Numbered from the stretch's first letter, positions 9,779 to 19,209 are shown. The stretch is DNA of 64,000 nucleotides from Lachnospiraceae bacterium (GCA_017516285.1 JAFXDD010000022.1:66033-130032), one strand, 5' to 3'. Translations and numbers: made by a program. The notes: generated by a model not told the origin, from the sequence alone.

Positions 9779-11923
9779 ATGTACAACGGAACACTAATCG
9801 GAAATATGACCGGTATTTTATATTATATGTTATTTCAAATATTGGGTATCGCTATTATAGGACGCCTGCTGTCAAAAGAAAAATTCAGCATAGCTTTTCA
9901 GATGCTTATAGGCAGTGTGGCCGGTACAGTGGCCTTACAATGGTTCCCGATACTTTTTGCCTTTTCCCAAGGCTTCTCTGTGTCTGCACACATGCTTGCT
10001 TCCTGGCTTTTGTTTTTGATTTATTTTATTGTGTATAAAAAGACAAAGCCTGCCATAATCTATAGCCGACATAATCCTTATTTAAAGCACACCCAATGGA
10101 TACGTTTTCTAAAAGAAAACCCTTGTGTTCTATTAATACTTATAATGTTTGTATTCTTTTTCTATTGTTTAATTACGCACAGTATCCCTATAAGTGAAGA
10201 TGGTTCTATACATACCGGTCAGGCCACCTATGGTGATATGAATATGCACTTAGGCTTTATTACCAGCATTGCCAACCAGCAAGCTTTCCCACCGGAATAT
10301 TCTATTTTCCCGGGAACGAAGCTGGCGTACCCTTTTATCTGTGATAGTGTAAGTTCTACTTTGTATTTATTTGGTGCTTCCTTGCAGGTTGCTTACATTT
10401 TCCCAATGCTTGTAGCAATTTTACAAGTCTTTTGTGGATTTTACTGCTTGATTAAGTTCTGGTTTCAAAGATCCTCTGTTGCATTTATCGCCTGGATTAT
10501 GTTTTTCTTAAACGGAGGACTTGGTTTTATTTATTATACAAATGCTGAAAGTCTTTTAAGAAATTTTACAGAATTTTATCAAACGCCAACCAATCTGGTA
10601 GACTTAAATATCAGATGGGTACAGATTATAGCCGATATGCTAATACCACAACGTGCTACCTTGTTCGGCTGGGCAGTACTTTTTCCATTACTGGCATTGT
10701 TGCTTTATGCTGTGCGCAATCATAGCAGGAAGTGTTTTGTGATAGCGGGATTATTGGCAGGGGCACTGCCTATGATTCATACCCATTCTTTTATGGGATT
10801 GGGTCTTGTGTGTGTTATGTGGTTATTTTACGATTTATCTAAATCCACGAACAACGAATCGTCTGCGGCTCTTTCATGCCGAAACATCCGGCTGCCACTA
10901 CTTCGCTATGCACTATATATTGGGCTGCTACTATTCAGTCTGTTGCAGGCAATGAATTATGCAAATAGCTTTGCTGACAAACATGGAATAATTATCATGC
11001 TTGCAGGACTTTTCGTATTAGCAGTTCTTTTCCTGATACGATTATTTCCAATAATTAAGATGGGAACATGGCGTCCACTTATGGAAACGTGGGGTGTCTT
11101 CTTGATTGTAGTAATACTTCTTGCCCTTCCACAATTGTTCTTCTGGACCTTCGGACAGGCTAATGGAGATGGCTTTGTACGAAGCAATTTTAATTGGTCC
11201 AATAACGGAAATCAGTATATCTGGTTTTATATCAAAAATATTGGAATTACATTTTTGCTGTTGCTCCCGGCTTACCTTTTTGCCCGTAAAAAAGATTTGG
11301 AGATTGCTTCCCCATTCCTTCTGATTTGGTTTATAGCTGAACTGGTTGCGTTCCAGCCAAACGAATACGACAATAACAAGCTTCTATATGTAGGTTTCAT
11401 TTTTATCTGTGGACTGGCTGCAAATTTCACTGTTCGTATATTTACACTGAAATGGCCAAAGCTTTTAAAGTACACCGTGGAAACGACTTTATTGTTCTTT
11501 GGTACGATTTCTGCATTGCTCACATTAGGAAGAGAATATGTATCAGACTACCAGCTTTATCCCGCTTCCGATGTGAAAGCATGCTGGTTTATTGAAGAAA
11601 ATACGCCTGCTGATGCAGTATTTCTGACTGCCTCCAACCACAACAATGTGGTTGCTTCCCTTACCGGCCGCAATATTGTTTGCGGAGCCGGAACCTTCCT
11701 ATACTTTCATGGAATTGATTATTATGGCAGGGAACAGCAACTGGCACAAATGTACTCTAACCCAGTAGAAAACCTGGAGCTTTATCATACATATGAAGTA
11801 TCTTATATCTACATTAGCGGAACAGAGCGTTGGAACTATCAGGTTAATGAAGAGGGCATACAGCAAATTGCTGATTGCATTTATGAACAGGACGATGTGA
11901 AAATTTATGAGCTGAGGGAGTAA
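9779..11923 (+). CDS. Large polytopic membrane protein, GT-C-like, 714 aa
   Basis: The first 580 residues contain about fourteen or more hydrophobic segments and the last 130 are soluble. The large outer loop reads TYGDMNMHLGFITSIA and later YPFICDSVSSTLYLFG, a layout seen in uncharacterised bacterial GT-C-like membrane proteins in which an early GD...H motif occupies the catalytic position. No specific family is claimed. AGGAGG lies before the ATG and the gene ends just before a strong terminator, so it closes the plus-strand glycan unit. A role as a glycosyltransferase or as a polymer-assembly protein is inference. Confidence 0.6.
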   Translation: MYNGTLIGNMTGILYYMLFQILGIAIIGRLLSKEKFSIAFQMLIGSVAGTVALQWFPILFAFSQGFSVSAHMLASWLLFLIYFIVYKKTKPAIIYSRHNPYLKHTQWIRFLKENPCVLLILIMFVFFFYCLITHSIPISEDGSIHTGQATYGDMNMHLGFITSIANQQAFPPEYSIFPGTKLAYPFICDSVSSTLYLFGASLQVAYIFPMLVAILQVFCGFYCLIKFWFQRSSVAFIAWIMFFLNGGLGFIYYTNAESLLRNFTEFYQTPTNLVDLNIRWVQIIADMLIPQRATLFGWAVLFPLLALLLYAVRNHSRKCFVIAGLLAGALPMIHTHSFMGLGLVCVMWLFYDLSKSTNNESSAALSCRNIRLPLLRYALYIGLLLFSLLQAMNYANSFADKHGIIIMLAGLFVLAVLFLIRLFPIIKMGTWRPLMETWGVFLIVVILLALPQLFFWTFGQANGDGFVRSNFNWSNNGNQYIWFYIKNIGITFLLLLPAYLFARKKDLEIASPFLLIWFIAELVAFQPNEYDNNKLLYVGFIFICGLAANFTVRIFTLKWPKLLKYTVETTLLFFGTISALLTLGREYVSDYQLYPASDVKACWFIEENTPADAVFLTASNHNNVVASLTGRNIVCGAGTFLYFHGIDYYGREQQLAQMYSNPVENLELYHTYEVSYIYISGTERWNYQVNEEGIQQIADCIYEQDDVKIYELRE

Positions 11924-11938
11924 GTTTCCCTCTTTAAG

Positions 11939-11974
11939 AAAAGCGTTACCGGATTTTAACCCAGTAACGCTTTT
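11939..11974. terminator. Bidirectional terminator between glycan unit and uxaA
   Basis: AAAAGCGTTAC and GTAACGCTTTT form an 11-bp perfect stem flanked by A and T runs. It can end both the plus-strand glycan genes and the minus-strand uxaBA genes. Confidence 0.8.
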
Positions 11975-12032
11975 GCAGTTATATAATACTTTTTATCTCT
12001 ATACCTATCTTAAATTACTATACGCCTCTTCC

Positions 12033-13514
12033 CTACAACGTTACACCCTGCTTGAAAATCGCCATATCATGGTAACCGCTTTCCTCAGCGCAAACCTTCT
12101 TGCCGGAAGCCACTTCCACTACATAGTCAAACAATGCCTGCGCTGTATCAGCCATGGACTGGTCCTCTACCAGTACGCCGGTGTTAAAGTCAATCCAGTT
12201 GGACTTCTTGCTTGCCAGACGGGAGTTAGTAGAAATCTTTACGGTTGGTACCGGTGAAGCAAACGGAGTACCGCGGCCGGTTGTAAAGAGCACAATGTGG
12301 GCACCGCTTGCTGCCAATGCAGTAGCTGCAACCAGGTCATTGCCCGGAGCACTTAACAAGTTAAGGCCCGGTGTAGTAACTCTTTCGCCATATGCCAATA
12401 CCCCCTTAACCAGAGAAGAACCGGACTTCTGGGTACAACCGAGGGACTTATCCTCTAAAGTTGAGATACCGCCCTTTTTGTTACCAGGAGATGGATTCTC
12501 GTAAATAGTCTGGTTATGAGAAGTAAAATAATTCTTAAAGTCGTTAATTAAATCAACAGTCTTGTTGAACAATTCTTCGTTGGCACAACGGTTCATAAGC
12601 AGAGTCTCTGCACCAAACATTTCCGGTACCTCTGTAAGAATAGTAGTACCACCCTTAGATACCAGAATGTCAGAGAAACGACCTACGCAAGGATTTGCTG
12701 TAATACCGGAGAAACCATCGGATCCACCGCATTTCAGTCCGATTACCAGCTTGGAAACACTGATAGGCTCTCTTTCAAAGGTAGCCGCATAGTCAATCAA
12801 TTCCTGACACAGCGCTACACCGTCTGCGATTTCGTCGTCAGATTCCTGAGATACCAAAAATTTTACACGATTTGGATCGTATTCACCAATGTATTCCTTT
12901 AAAACATCAATGTTGGAATTCTCGCAGCCAAGCCCTAATACTAATACACCACCTGCATTTGGATGATTAATTAAATCAGCCAAAATCGTACGTGTATGTT
13001 CCTGGTCATCCCCCATCTGAGAACATCCATACGGATGCGGAAAAGCGATAACCTCCTCTACAGAGCCTTTTGCAAAAGTACTTGCCTCTTTTGCAATAGC
13101 AGTTGCTACGTTATTAACGCAGCCTACGGTAGGAATAACCCAAATTTCATTACGAACACCCACCTTACCGTCAGGGCGGTTAAAGCCCATGAAAGTAACA
13201 TCTTCGGTCGTCTTTTCTTCGTATGTAACAGGCTCATATGTGTAATCCAATAAGTCACCCAAAGCAGTCTTTACGTTGTGGGTGTGAATCCACTGACCGG
13301 CCTTAACGTCTTCCTTGGCATTTCCAATACGGAAGCCGTACTTGGTCACTGCTTCACCACAAGCAATATCCTTAATAGCCATCTTGTGGCCTGCAGGAAT
13401 TTCCTCGCCTGCTGTTACCTGAACATCGCCCAAATCCACAACACTACCGGGTGCTAATGTATTAATCGCAACGACAACATTGTCGTCCTCGTGAATTTTT
13501 ATGAAATCTTGCAT
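12033..13514 (-). CDS. uxaA: Altronate dehydratase
   Basis: The 493-residue protein is the full-length fused form: an N-terminal SAF domain (residues about 10-80, DNVVVAINTLAPG... IHTHNVKTAL) followed by the large altronate/galactarate dehydratase domain with HPYGCSQMGDDQEHT, LGCENSNIDVL, and GLKCGGSDGFSGITANP. It converts D-altronate to 2-keto-3-deoxygluconate in the cytoplasm, usually with iron or manganese. The start overlaps the end of uxaB by 16 bases, indicating translational coupling. Together with uxaC and uxaB it completes the galacturonate branch to KDG. KDG kinase and aldolase are not in the window. Confidence 0.93.
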   Translation of the reverse strand: MQDFIKIHEDDNVVVAINTLAPGSVVDLGDVQVTAGEEIPAGHKMAIKDIACGEAVTKYGFRIGNAKEDVKAGQWIHTHNVKTALGDLLDYTYEPVTYEEKTTEDVTFMGFNRPDGKVGVRNEIWVIPTVGCVNNVATAIAKEASTFAKGSVEEVIAFPHPYGCSQMGDDQEHTRTILADLINHPNAGGVLVLGLGCENSNIDVLKEYIGEYDPNRVKFLVSQESDDEIADGVALCQELIDYAATFEREPISVSKLVIGLKCGGSDGFSGITANPCVGRFSDILVSKGGTTILTEVPEMFGAETLLMNRCANEELFNKTVDLINDFKNYFTSHNQTIYENPSPGNKKGGISTLEDKSLGCTQKSGSSLVKGVLAYGERVTTPGLNLLSAPGNDLVAATALAASGAHIVLFTTGRGTPFASPVPTVKISTNSRLASKKSNWIDFNTGVLVEDQSMADTAQALFDYVVEVASGKKVCAEESGYHDMAIFKQGVTL

Positions 13515-14974
13515 AATGCTACCCTCATACCATTTGCTTTAATATCGTCTAAGTATGTAACTACAGCGTCCTTTAAGCCCGGAACCAGGGTTAAATCCTG
13601 ACCAAAGAAGCTTTCATTGGACAAGAATGCATCAACAAATTCCTCAGTAGCCTTGGTACAGTTTGCTGCAAAGAACTCTAATACAGGCGCATCATCGGAA
13701 ATCATATACTCTGCGCCATCTCTGTGACCAACCAGCTTACCATCACGAAGCTCTGTAGCAGAATAGAATGCCATCAGTGCTGCCAAAGAGAAGGTTAAAT
13801 GCGCCGGTAAAGCACCATTCTTCTCTACATAGCCAAGTAAGGATGGCATACATCTTGCTCTCCACTTGGAAACGGAGTTTAAGGAAATAGCAAGTAACGC
13901 ATGCTTCACGTATGGATTCTCGAAACGACCTTCTACAGCTGCTGCAAATGCCTGCAGCTCATCCTCTGGAAGGGTAAGGGTCGGAATAACCTCTTCGTAA
14001 ATGGTCTTCTTCATAAAGTTTCTGATATCCGCGTCGTTCATAGACTCTAATACGATGTCATTTCCGCAAAGATAAGAAGCTAATACGAAGGAAGTATGCG
14101 CGCCGTTTAAGATACGAACCTTACGCTGCTTGTAAGGCTTCTGGTTGTCCGTGAAAATAACGTCCATGCCTGCCATGTCAGCCATAGCCTTATCTAACGG
14201 AAGCTCTTCGCTGATGTCCTTTTCAGACTCAATAACCCAAAGAGCAAATGGCTCTCCTGTAACCATAATACGATCCTCGTAACCCAGCTTTTCCCACTCT
14301 TCTGCTGCAGTATCGCGTGGATAACCTGTAACAATACGGTCTACTAATGTGGATGTGAAGATACAAGCTTCATTTACCCATGTCTTAAAGCCTTCTTCTA
14401 AGCCCCATAAATCAATGAGCTGGTTTACGCATTTCTTTAACATAATACCGTTGTCATCAATTAACTCTACCGGAAGCATTACAAGACCCTTGTCCGCAGC
14501 TCCGTTAAAGGCAGTATATCTTCTATGTAAAAACTGGGTCAATTTACCAGGGAAGCTCTTAGCCGGCTTTAAATCAAACTGGTCTGTGTTATCAAATACA
14601 ATACCTGCCTCCGTCGTATTGGATACTACGAAACGTAACGTTTCTAACTCTGCAAGTCCCATATATTTGTCGTAATCTTCTGTACAGTCAACAATATCCC
14701 TTACAGAAGTAATCTGTCTGTTTAATACCTTGGCTTCGCCTTCCACGATACCCCTTAAGGATACGGTGTACTGGCAATCCTGCTCCTTAAACATATCCAC
14801 GGAGCCAAAGGAAATCGGCTTAATTAATACGATATCGCCATCAAATAATCCCTTCTCATTTGCAATATCAATCATATAGTCAACAAATGCACGAAGGAAG
14901 TTACCCTCGCCAAACTGTACAACTTTGATTGGTCTGTCTTTTTTACCTGTCATTTGCTTATTCAGTCTATTCAT
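13499..14974 (-). CDS. uxaB: Tagaturonate reductase (altronate oxidoreductase)
   Basis: The protein belongs to the mannitol dehydrogenase family. Near the N-terminus VVQFGEGNFLRAFVDYMID is the NAD-binding start, and KVRILNGAHTSFVLASYLCG in the second half carries the catalytic-domain Lys, Asn and His pattern. UxaB reduces tagaturonate to altronate with NADH. ATG at 14974 is chosen because AAGGAGG lies eight bases before it. An upstream extension to 15049 would cross the operator and promoter and is unlikely. The length of 491 residues is normal. Transcription starts from a strong promoter overlapped downstream by a palindromic operator. Confidence 0.93.
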   Translation of the reverse strand: MNRLNKQMTGKKDRPIKVVQFGEGNFLRAFVDYMIDIANEKGLFDGDIVLIKPISFGSVDMFKEQDCQYTVSLRGIVEGEAKVLNRQITSVRDIVDCTEDYDKYMGLAELETLRFVVSNTTEAGIVFDNTDQFDLKPAKSFPGKLTQFLHRRYTAFNGAADKGLVMLPVELIDDNGIMLKKCVNQLIDLWGLEEGFKTWVNEACIFTSTLVDRIVTGYPRDTAAEEWEKLGYEDRIMVTGEPFALWVIESEKDISEELPLDKAMADMAGMDVIFTDNQKPYKQRKVRILNGAHTSFVLASYLCGNDIVLESMNDADIRNFMKKTIYEEVIPTLTLPEDELQAFAAAVEGRFENPYVKHALLAISLNSVSKWRARCMPSLLGYVEKNGALPAHLTFSLAALMAFYSATELRDGKLVGHRDGAEYMISDDAPVLEFFAANCTKATEEFVDAFLSNESFFGQDLTLVPGLKDAVVTYLDDIKANGMRVALCKIS

Positions 14975-14997
14975 TGTGATCCTCCTTCTATGCGCCA

Positions 14998-15017
14998 AAA
15001 TGTAAGCGCTTACATTT
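14998..15017. promoter_or_regulatory. Perfect palindromic operator (LacI-family or cre type)
   Basis: The core TGTAAGCGCTTACA is a perfect palindrome, extended to 20 bases by AAA and TTT. It fits both the CcpA cre consensus and operators of LacI-family uronate regulators. It starts four bases downstream of the uxaB -10 box, so a bound repressor would block initiation. The adjacent LacI-family gene is the likeliest ligand-responsive partner. Confidence 0.85.
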
Positions 15018-15020
15018 CCA

Positions 15021-15049
15021 ATTTTACTGCCCTCCGGCCTTTTCGTCAA
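15021..15049 (-). promoter_or_regulatory. uxaBA promoter
   Basis: On the minus strand TTGACG and TAAAAT are separated by 17 bases. The expected start site falls inside the palindromic operator and about 45 bases ahead of the uxaB ATG. Confidence 0.8.
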
Positions 15050-15084
15050 TAGGCTTTTTAATTTTTTTTATAAAATTTTTACCC

Positions 15085-15113
15085 TTGCCAAACTGTGGTA
15101 TATTGGGTATAAT
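15085..15113 (+). promoter_or_regulatory. Promoter of the LacI-family regulator and uxaC
   Basis: TTGCCA and a perfect TATAAT are 17 bases apart, about 47 bases ahead of the regulator ATG at 15160. The palindromic operator lies about 70 bases upstream of this promoter, so direct steric repression here is less certain than for uxaBA. Confidence 0.75.
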
Positions 15114-15159
15114 TACATCAGAATTATGAAACCCCTTACATTTGATGGAGGTCTCCCTT

Positions 15160-16167
15160 ATGACCATATATGACATTTCCGAAAAAGCAGGTGTGTCCAT
15201 CGCCACCGTATCAAGGGTTCTGAATGGAAGTACCAGTGTCAGTGCCAAGACCAGGCAGAAGGTTTTAGACGTTATTGAGCAGTATGGATATACCCCAAAT
15301 GCTTTTGCCCGTGGCCTGGGCCTGAATACAATGAAGACCATCGGTATTATGTGCGCAGACAGCTCAGACCTCTTTTTGGCCAAAGCAATATATTATATTG
15401 AGCAAAAGCTTCGTGCCAATGAATATGACAGCATTTTAAGCTGTACCGGTTATGAGCACAAAAATAAGGCAGCATCCATGAACCTTTTGCTCAACAAGAA
15501 AGTCGACGCCATTATCATGGTGGGTTCAAACTTTATTTATGAGGATGCTGAAAGCAATAAATACATTGCTGACGCCGCTTCCCAGGTACCGGTCATGCTG
15601 CTCAATGCCTATGTGGATATACCAAATGTATATTCCATCGTTTCGGACGATTTTACATCCATGTATGAGGCTACCGGGTATATGCTGGACACAGGAGTCA
15701 CCGACCCCATATACTTTTATGATTCTATTTCTTACAGTGGCCAAAAAAAGCTGGCCGGCTTTAAAGCCGCCATGGAAGCAGGTAAGTATTTAAATGCGCC
15801 TGAACGGATGCAGTTTTTTTCCGGCTCCCATGAAGATATCCCTGCAATGACTGCTCAGCTACACCTTATCCGTGGGAATGGGGTTACCTTTCATGGAGTA
15901 ATAGCCTCCAATGATACCCTTGCTTTAGCCGCTGTCAAGTATGCCAGAGAAGCCGGCTTAAAAATTCCTGAAGATTTGTCAATTATCGGTTATAATAATT
16001 CTATGCTGACCCAGTGCTGCATTCCGGAATTAACTTCCATTGACAATACGCTGGAGGTTCTGTGTGAGCATCTGATTATGACGCTCATGGAGGTATTTAA
16101 CGGCAAAGAAATGCCGAAAAAGGCCGTTTTTTCAGGTGAACTGGTTAAACGAAGCACTACGCTTTAA
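15160..16167 (+). CDS. LacI-family transcriptional regulator of hexuronate genes
   Basis: The N-terminus TIYDISEKAGVSIATVSRVLNG is a textbook LacI helix-turn-helix with the hinge after residue 45 (KTRQKVLDVIEQYGYTPNAFARGL). Residues 60-335 form the periplasmic-binding-protein-like effector domain, with the VIASNDTLALAAVKYAREAGL element typical of the family. ATG at 15160 is chosen because GGAGG lies eight bases before it. It is followed 25 bases later by uxaC on the same strand and is divergent from uxaBA, so it probably represses both by binding the palindrome at 14998-15017 and releases it with a uronate or KDG signal. The inducer is inferred. Confidence 0.88.
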   Translation: MTIYDISEKAGVSIATVSRVLNGSTSVSAKTRQKVLDVIEQYGYTPNAFARGLGLNTMKTIGIMCADSSDLFLAKAIYYIEQKLRANEYDSILSCTGYEHKNKAASMNLLLNKKVDAIIMVGSNFIYEDAESNKYIADAASQVPVMLLNAYVDIPNVYSIVSDDFTSMYEATGYMLDTGVTDPIYFYDSISYSGQKKLAGFKAAMEAGKYLNAPERMQFFSGSHEDIPAMTAQLHLIRGNGVTFHGVIASNDTLALAAVKYAREAGLKIPEDLSIIGYNNSMLTQCCIPELTSIDNTLEVLCEHLIMTLMEVFNGKEMPKKAVFSGELVKRSTTL

Positions 16168-16192
16168 ATATTTTAAGTTTTGGAGGAATAAC

Positions 16193-17602
16193 ATGAAAAA
16201 ATTTATGGATGCGGATTTCTTATTAGAAACCGACACAGCCAAAGCTCTGTACCACAACTTTGCAGAGAAAACCCCTGTTTTAGACTATCACTGTCATATC
16301 AATCCAAAGGAAATTGCCTTAGACCGCAAGTTTGAGAATATCACTCAAGTGTGGCTGGGCGGTGACCACTACAAGTGGCGCTTTATGCGTTCCTGCGGTG
16401 TCGATGAGAAATATATTACAGGTGATGCAAGCGATAAAGAGAAATTTTTCAAATGGGCTGAATGTGTGGGCAAGGCAATCGGTAACCCACTGTTCCACTG
16501 GTCTCACTTAGAGCTTCAGAGATACTTTGATTATCATGGTGTTTTAAGTGCCAAGACCGCTGAAGAGGTTTGGAATTTATGTAATGCCAAGCTGCAGGAA
16601 GACTCCATGAGTGTTCGTAACCTCATCCGTCAGTCCAACGTTACCTTAATCTGCACCACCGATGACCCTATTGACACGCTGGAATGGCATCAGCAAATCG
16701 CAGCTGACGATACCTTTGACGTGAAGGTATTACCTGCATGGAGACCTGACAAGGCCATGAACATCGAAAAGCCGGAATATTTAGATTACCTGGCTAAGTT
16801 AGCTGATGTAAGCGGTATTGCAATCAACTCCTTTGCGGACTTAAAGGCTGCTTTAGTAAACAGAATGGCATACTTTGATGCACAGGGCTGCAACGTTTCC
16901 GACCACGCATTAGAGTACGTAATGTATGCTCCTGCTTCAGATGAAGAAATCGAAGCAATCTTTGCAAAGAGAATGGCAGGCGGCAAGGTTACCCGTGAGG
17001 AAGAATTACAATTCAAGACCGCATTCATGCTGTTTGTAGGCCGTGAATATAATCGTTTAGACTGGGCTATGCAGTTACACTATGGATGCAAGCGTGACAA
17101 CAATGAATTACAATACAAGGCACTTGGCCCTGACACCGGCTATGACTGTATCAACAACTATGCACCAAGCGCACAGATGGCAGACTTCTTAAATGCGCTT
17201 ATCAAGACAGACGAGCTTCCTAGAACCGTTATCTACTCCTTGAATCCAAACGACAACGCAGCAATCGGTACCATCCTCGGCTGCTTCCAGGATTCTACTG
17301 CTGTTGCCAAGATTCAGCAAGGTAGCGCATGGTGGTTTAATGACCACAAGACCGGTATGCAGGATCAAATGATTTCCCTTGCAAACCTGGGTAATTTAAG
17401 CGGCTTTGTTGGTATGCTTACCGACTCCCGCAGCTTCCTGTCCTACACCAGACATGAATACTTCCGTCGTATCCTTTGCAACTTAGTGGGCAACTGGGTA
17501 GAAAACGGCGAATATCCTGATGATATGGATTTATTAGAGGAAATTATTACAGGTATTTCTTACAATAATGCCAAGAGATACTTTAAATTTCCTTTAGCAT
17601 AA
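16193..17602 (+). CDS. uxaC: Uronate (glucuronate/galacturonate) isomerase
   Basis: This amidohydrolase-fold enzyme isomerises glucuronate to fructuronate and galacturonate to tagaturonate. DYHCHINPKEIA near residue 25 supplies the N-terminal metal-binding HxH, followed by the family signatures WLGGDHYKWRFMRSCG and later CTTDDPIDTLEWH. The ATG at 16193, preceded by GGAGG, gives a protein of 469 residues, the family norm. It is probably co-transcribed with the LacI-type regulator. Pairing with uxaB and uxaA makes galacturonate the supported substrate; a fructuronate reductase (uxuB) is not in the window. Confidence 0.95.
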   Translation: MKKFMDADFLLETDTAKALYHNFAEKTPVLDYHCHINPKEIALDRKFENITQVWLGGDHYKWRFMRSCGVDEKYITGDASDKEKFFKWAECVGKAIGNPLFHWSHLELQRYFDYHGVLSAKTAEEVWNLCNAKLQEDSMSVRNLIRQSNVTLICTTDDPIDTLEWHQQIAADDTFDVKVLPAWRPDKAMNIEKPEYLDYLAKLADVSGIAINSFADLKAALVNRMAYFDAQGCNVSDHALEYVMYAPASDEEIEAIFAKRMAGGKVTREEELQFKTAFMLFVGREYNRLDWAMQLHYGCKRDNNELQYKALGPDTGYDCINNYAPSAQMADFLNALIKTDELPRTVIYSLNPNDNAAIGTILGCFQDSTAVAKIQQGSAWWFNDHKTGMQDQMISLANLGNLSGFVGMLTDSRSFLSYTRHEYFRRILCNLVGNWVENGEYPDDMDLLEEIITGISYNNAKRYFKFPLA

Positions 17603-17614
17603 TATCATTTTCTT

Positions 17615-17645
17615 GAGCCTGCTCCATATGGGGCGGGCTTTTTAT
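17615..17645 (+). terminator. uxaC terminator
   Basis: GCCTGCTCC and GGGGCGGGC pair around a four-base ATAT loop (with G-T pairs) and are followed by TTTTTAT. It begins about 13 bases after the uxaC stop. Confidence 0.75.
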
Positions 17646-17720
17646 TTACTCTAATGAATTATTTTTCAGCATCTCCTTTTCTTCCTTTTTCGACAATTAT
17701 CTGACATTTTCAGTCAATTT

Positions 17721-17746
17721 AAAAAGCCCCACAAACAGGGCTTTTT
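17721..17746. terminator. Second, symmetric terminator hairpin
   Basis: AAAAAGCCC and GGGCTTTTT pair around a loop of about eight bases, with A and T runs on both sides, so it can act in either direction. It isolates uxaC from the AT-rich gap. Confidence 0.7.
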
Positions 17747-17761
17747 GGTATCTTATGGTAA

Positions 17762-17915
17762 TTTTCCACAAAACATCTGTTCTTGCCAAAATTTTGTTGT
17801 CACTTCGAAAACCTGCACAATTCAATGTGGATAATGTGGATAATTTTGTGTATAAATCAAATTTGCTTAAATTTAGCCACTTTTTGATGTGGATAACTTT
17901 CTAAAATGCGGATAA
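17762..17915. other. DnaA-box cluster in an AT-rich gene-free gap
   Basis: The 434-base gap between uxaC and trxB contains TTTTCCACA at 17762, then two perfect head-to-tail boxes TGTGGATAA at 17826 and 17835, a near match TGTGTATAA at 17847, another perfect TGTGGATAA at 17888 and TGCGGATAA at 17907. Very AT-rich DNA follows to about 17990. No dnaA or dnaN is nearby, so this is more likely a DnaA-binding (titration or regulatory) cluster than the replication origin. Confidence 0.6.
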
Positions 17916-18036
17916 CTCAACTTTTCTACAAAATTTGTTTGGAAATTTTTTGCAACTAAAATTTCATCAATTTTGTTAATTTTGTCAATTGCCAAGATTT
18001 TCCTTCAGTTTTTGTCGATTTTTCCAAATTCTGTTT

Positions 18037-19059
18037 TCAGACAACTCGAAAAGTTGTGTGCATATTACACTCGCCCTTCTTAATGTACTCTGTTGCGGCT
18101 GTCACTGCGTTGGCTCCATCCGCCACCGCCGTAATAATTTGCCGAAGCTGCTTGGTACGGATATCGCCGGCCACATAAAATCCAGGCAAACTGGTTTCTC
18201 CCATCTCACCTGCAACGATATATCCTTGCGCATCCATATCCACAAGACCCTCTGCCAGCTTTGTACTCGGTGTGGTACCAATGGCCACGAACACACCATC
18301 CACCTTTAACGTATTCTCATCCTCTGTCTTCACATTCTTAATACGAATTCCTTCCACATATTCCTGACCCACAATTTCTAACGGAATATGATTCCAGATA
18401 ATTTCCACATTTGGCAGCTTCTTTACCTGTTCCTCCAATAACACCCCTGCACGCAAAGCATCCCTGCGGTGAACTATATATACCTTTTCGCAAATACCTG
18501 CCAGATAAATAGCATCCTCTACTGCCTGATAACTGCCCCCTACTACAGCGGTTACCTTTCCTCTGTAAAACGCACCATCACAGGTAGCGCAGTAACCCAC
18601 ACCACGTCCCAGAAACTTCTCCTCACCGGGAACCTCCAGCTTACGATTGACTGCACCGGTAGCCAGGAGGACGGCCTTACAGAAAATCTGTCCTTCTGAT
18701 GTATGAAGTATAAAATGCCTCTGAATGTCTTTTGCTTCATCATTCGTTCCACATGCTTTCGGTTCTTCTGCCATGTCAGAGCCTGTCACTATTTCAATCT
18801 TCTCTACAGAAGCGGACTGCACCGCCACCCCCAGCTTCTCCACATGCTCCTTAAACTTCATACCCATATCGAAACCATTACTGCCCGGCAATCCCAGATA
18901 ATTATCCACCTCATAGGTAGTAAGCACCTGACCGCCGGCCATATAGTTACTCTCTAACACCACCAAATCAAGCCCCGCCCTGGCACCATACAGTGCAGCA
19001 GACAATCCGGCCGGCCCCGCTCCGATAATCACTAAATCTCTCATATCATTTTTCTGCAT
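18037..19059 (-). CDS. trxB: Thioredoxin reductase
   Basis: Residues 8-20 (DLVIIGAGPAGLSA) bind FAD, CATC at residues 157-160 is the redox-active disulfide, and the second Rossmann loop (VVGGSYQAVEDA, residues about 172-183) and HRRD near 197 bind NADPH. The last part has FVAIGTTPSTKLAEG and PGFYVAGDIR. The protein reduces thioredoxin in the cytoplasm. The loop GGSYQA departs from the usual GGGNSA, which could affect coenzyme preference. ATG at 19059 follows GGAGG; a TTG four codons upstream overlaps that site. No thioredoxin gene is adjacent. The family call is firm, while a thioredoxin-like flavin oxidoreductase with another partner remains possible. Confidence 0.88.
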   Translation of the reverse strand: MQKNDMRDLVIIGAGPAGLSAALYGARAGLDLVVLESNYMAGGQVLTTYEVDNYLGLPGSNGFDMGMKFKEHVEKLGVAVQSASVEKIEIVTGSDMAEEPKACGTNDEAKDIQRHFILHTSEGQIFCKAVLLATGAVNRKLEVPGEEKFLGRGVGYCATCDGAFYRGKVTAVVGGSYQAVEDAIYLAGICEKVYIVHRRDALRAGVLLEEQVKKLPNVEIIWNHIPLEIVGQEYVEGIRIKNVKTEDENTLKVDGVFVAIGTTPSTKLAEGLVDMDAQGYIVAGEMGETSLPGFYVAGDIRTKQLRQIITAVADGANAVTAATEYIKKGECNMHTTFRVV

Positions 19060-19127
19060 ATCGTCCTCCAATCCGCCAAGTAATATAACCCTCCATTTGT
19101 ATCCTTAATCAAAATTTATTTAAAAAC

Positions 19128-19156
19128 TTGCTATTTTTTGTTAATATTATTATACT
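19128..19156 (+). promoter_or_regulatory. Promoter of the SDR gene
   Basis: TTGCTA and TATACT are separated by 17 bases, ending 53 bases before the ATG at 19210. Confidence 0.65.
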
Positions 19157-19209
19157 ATATTTATGCAAAAATTAACAGTAACTTTATCACAAAGCAAAAG
19201 GAAACTCTT

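Noticed and set aside
17750..18036. Chromosomal replication origin
   Set aside because: DnaA boxes and AT-rich DNA are present, but dnaA, dnaN and other origin genes are absent and gene orientation does not switch here. Treated as a DnaA-binding cluster only.
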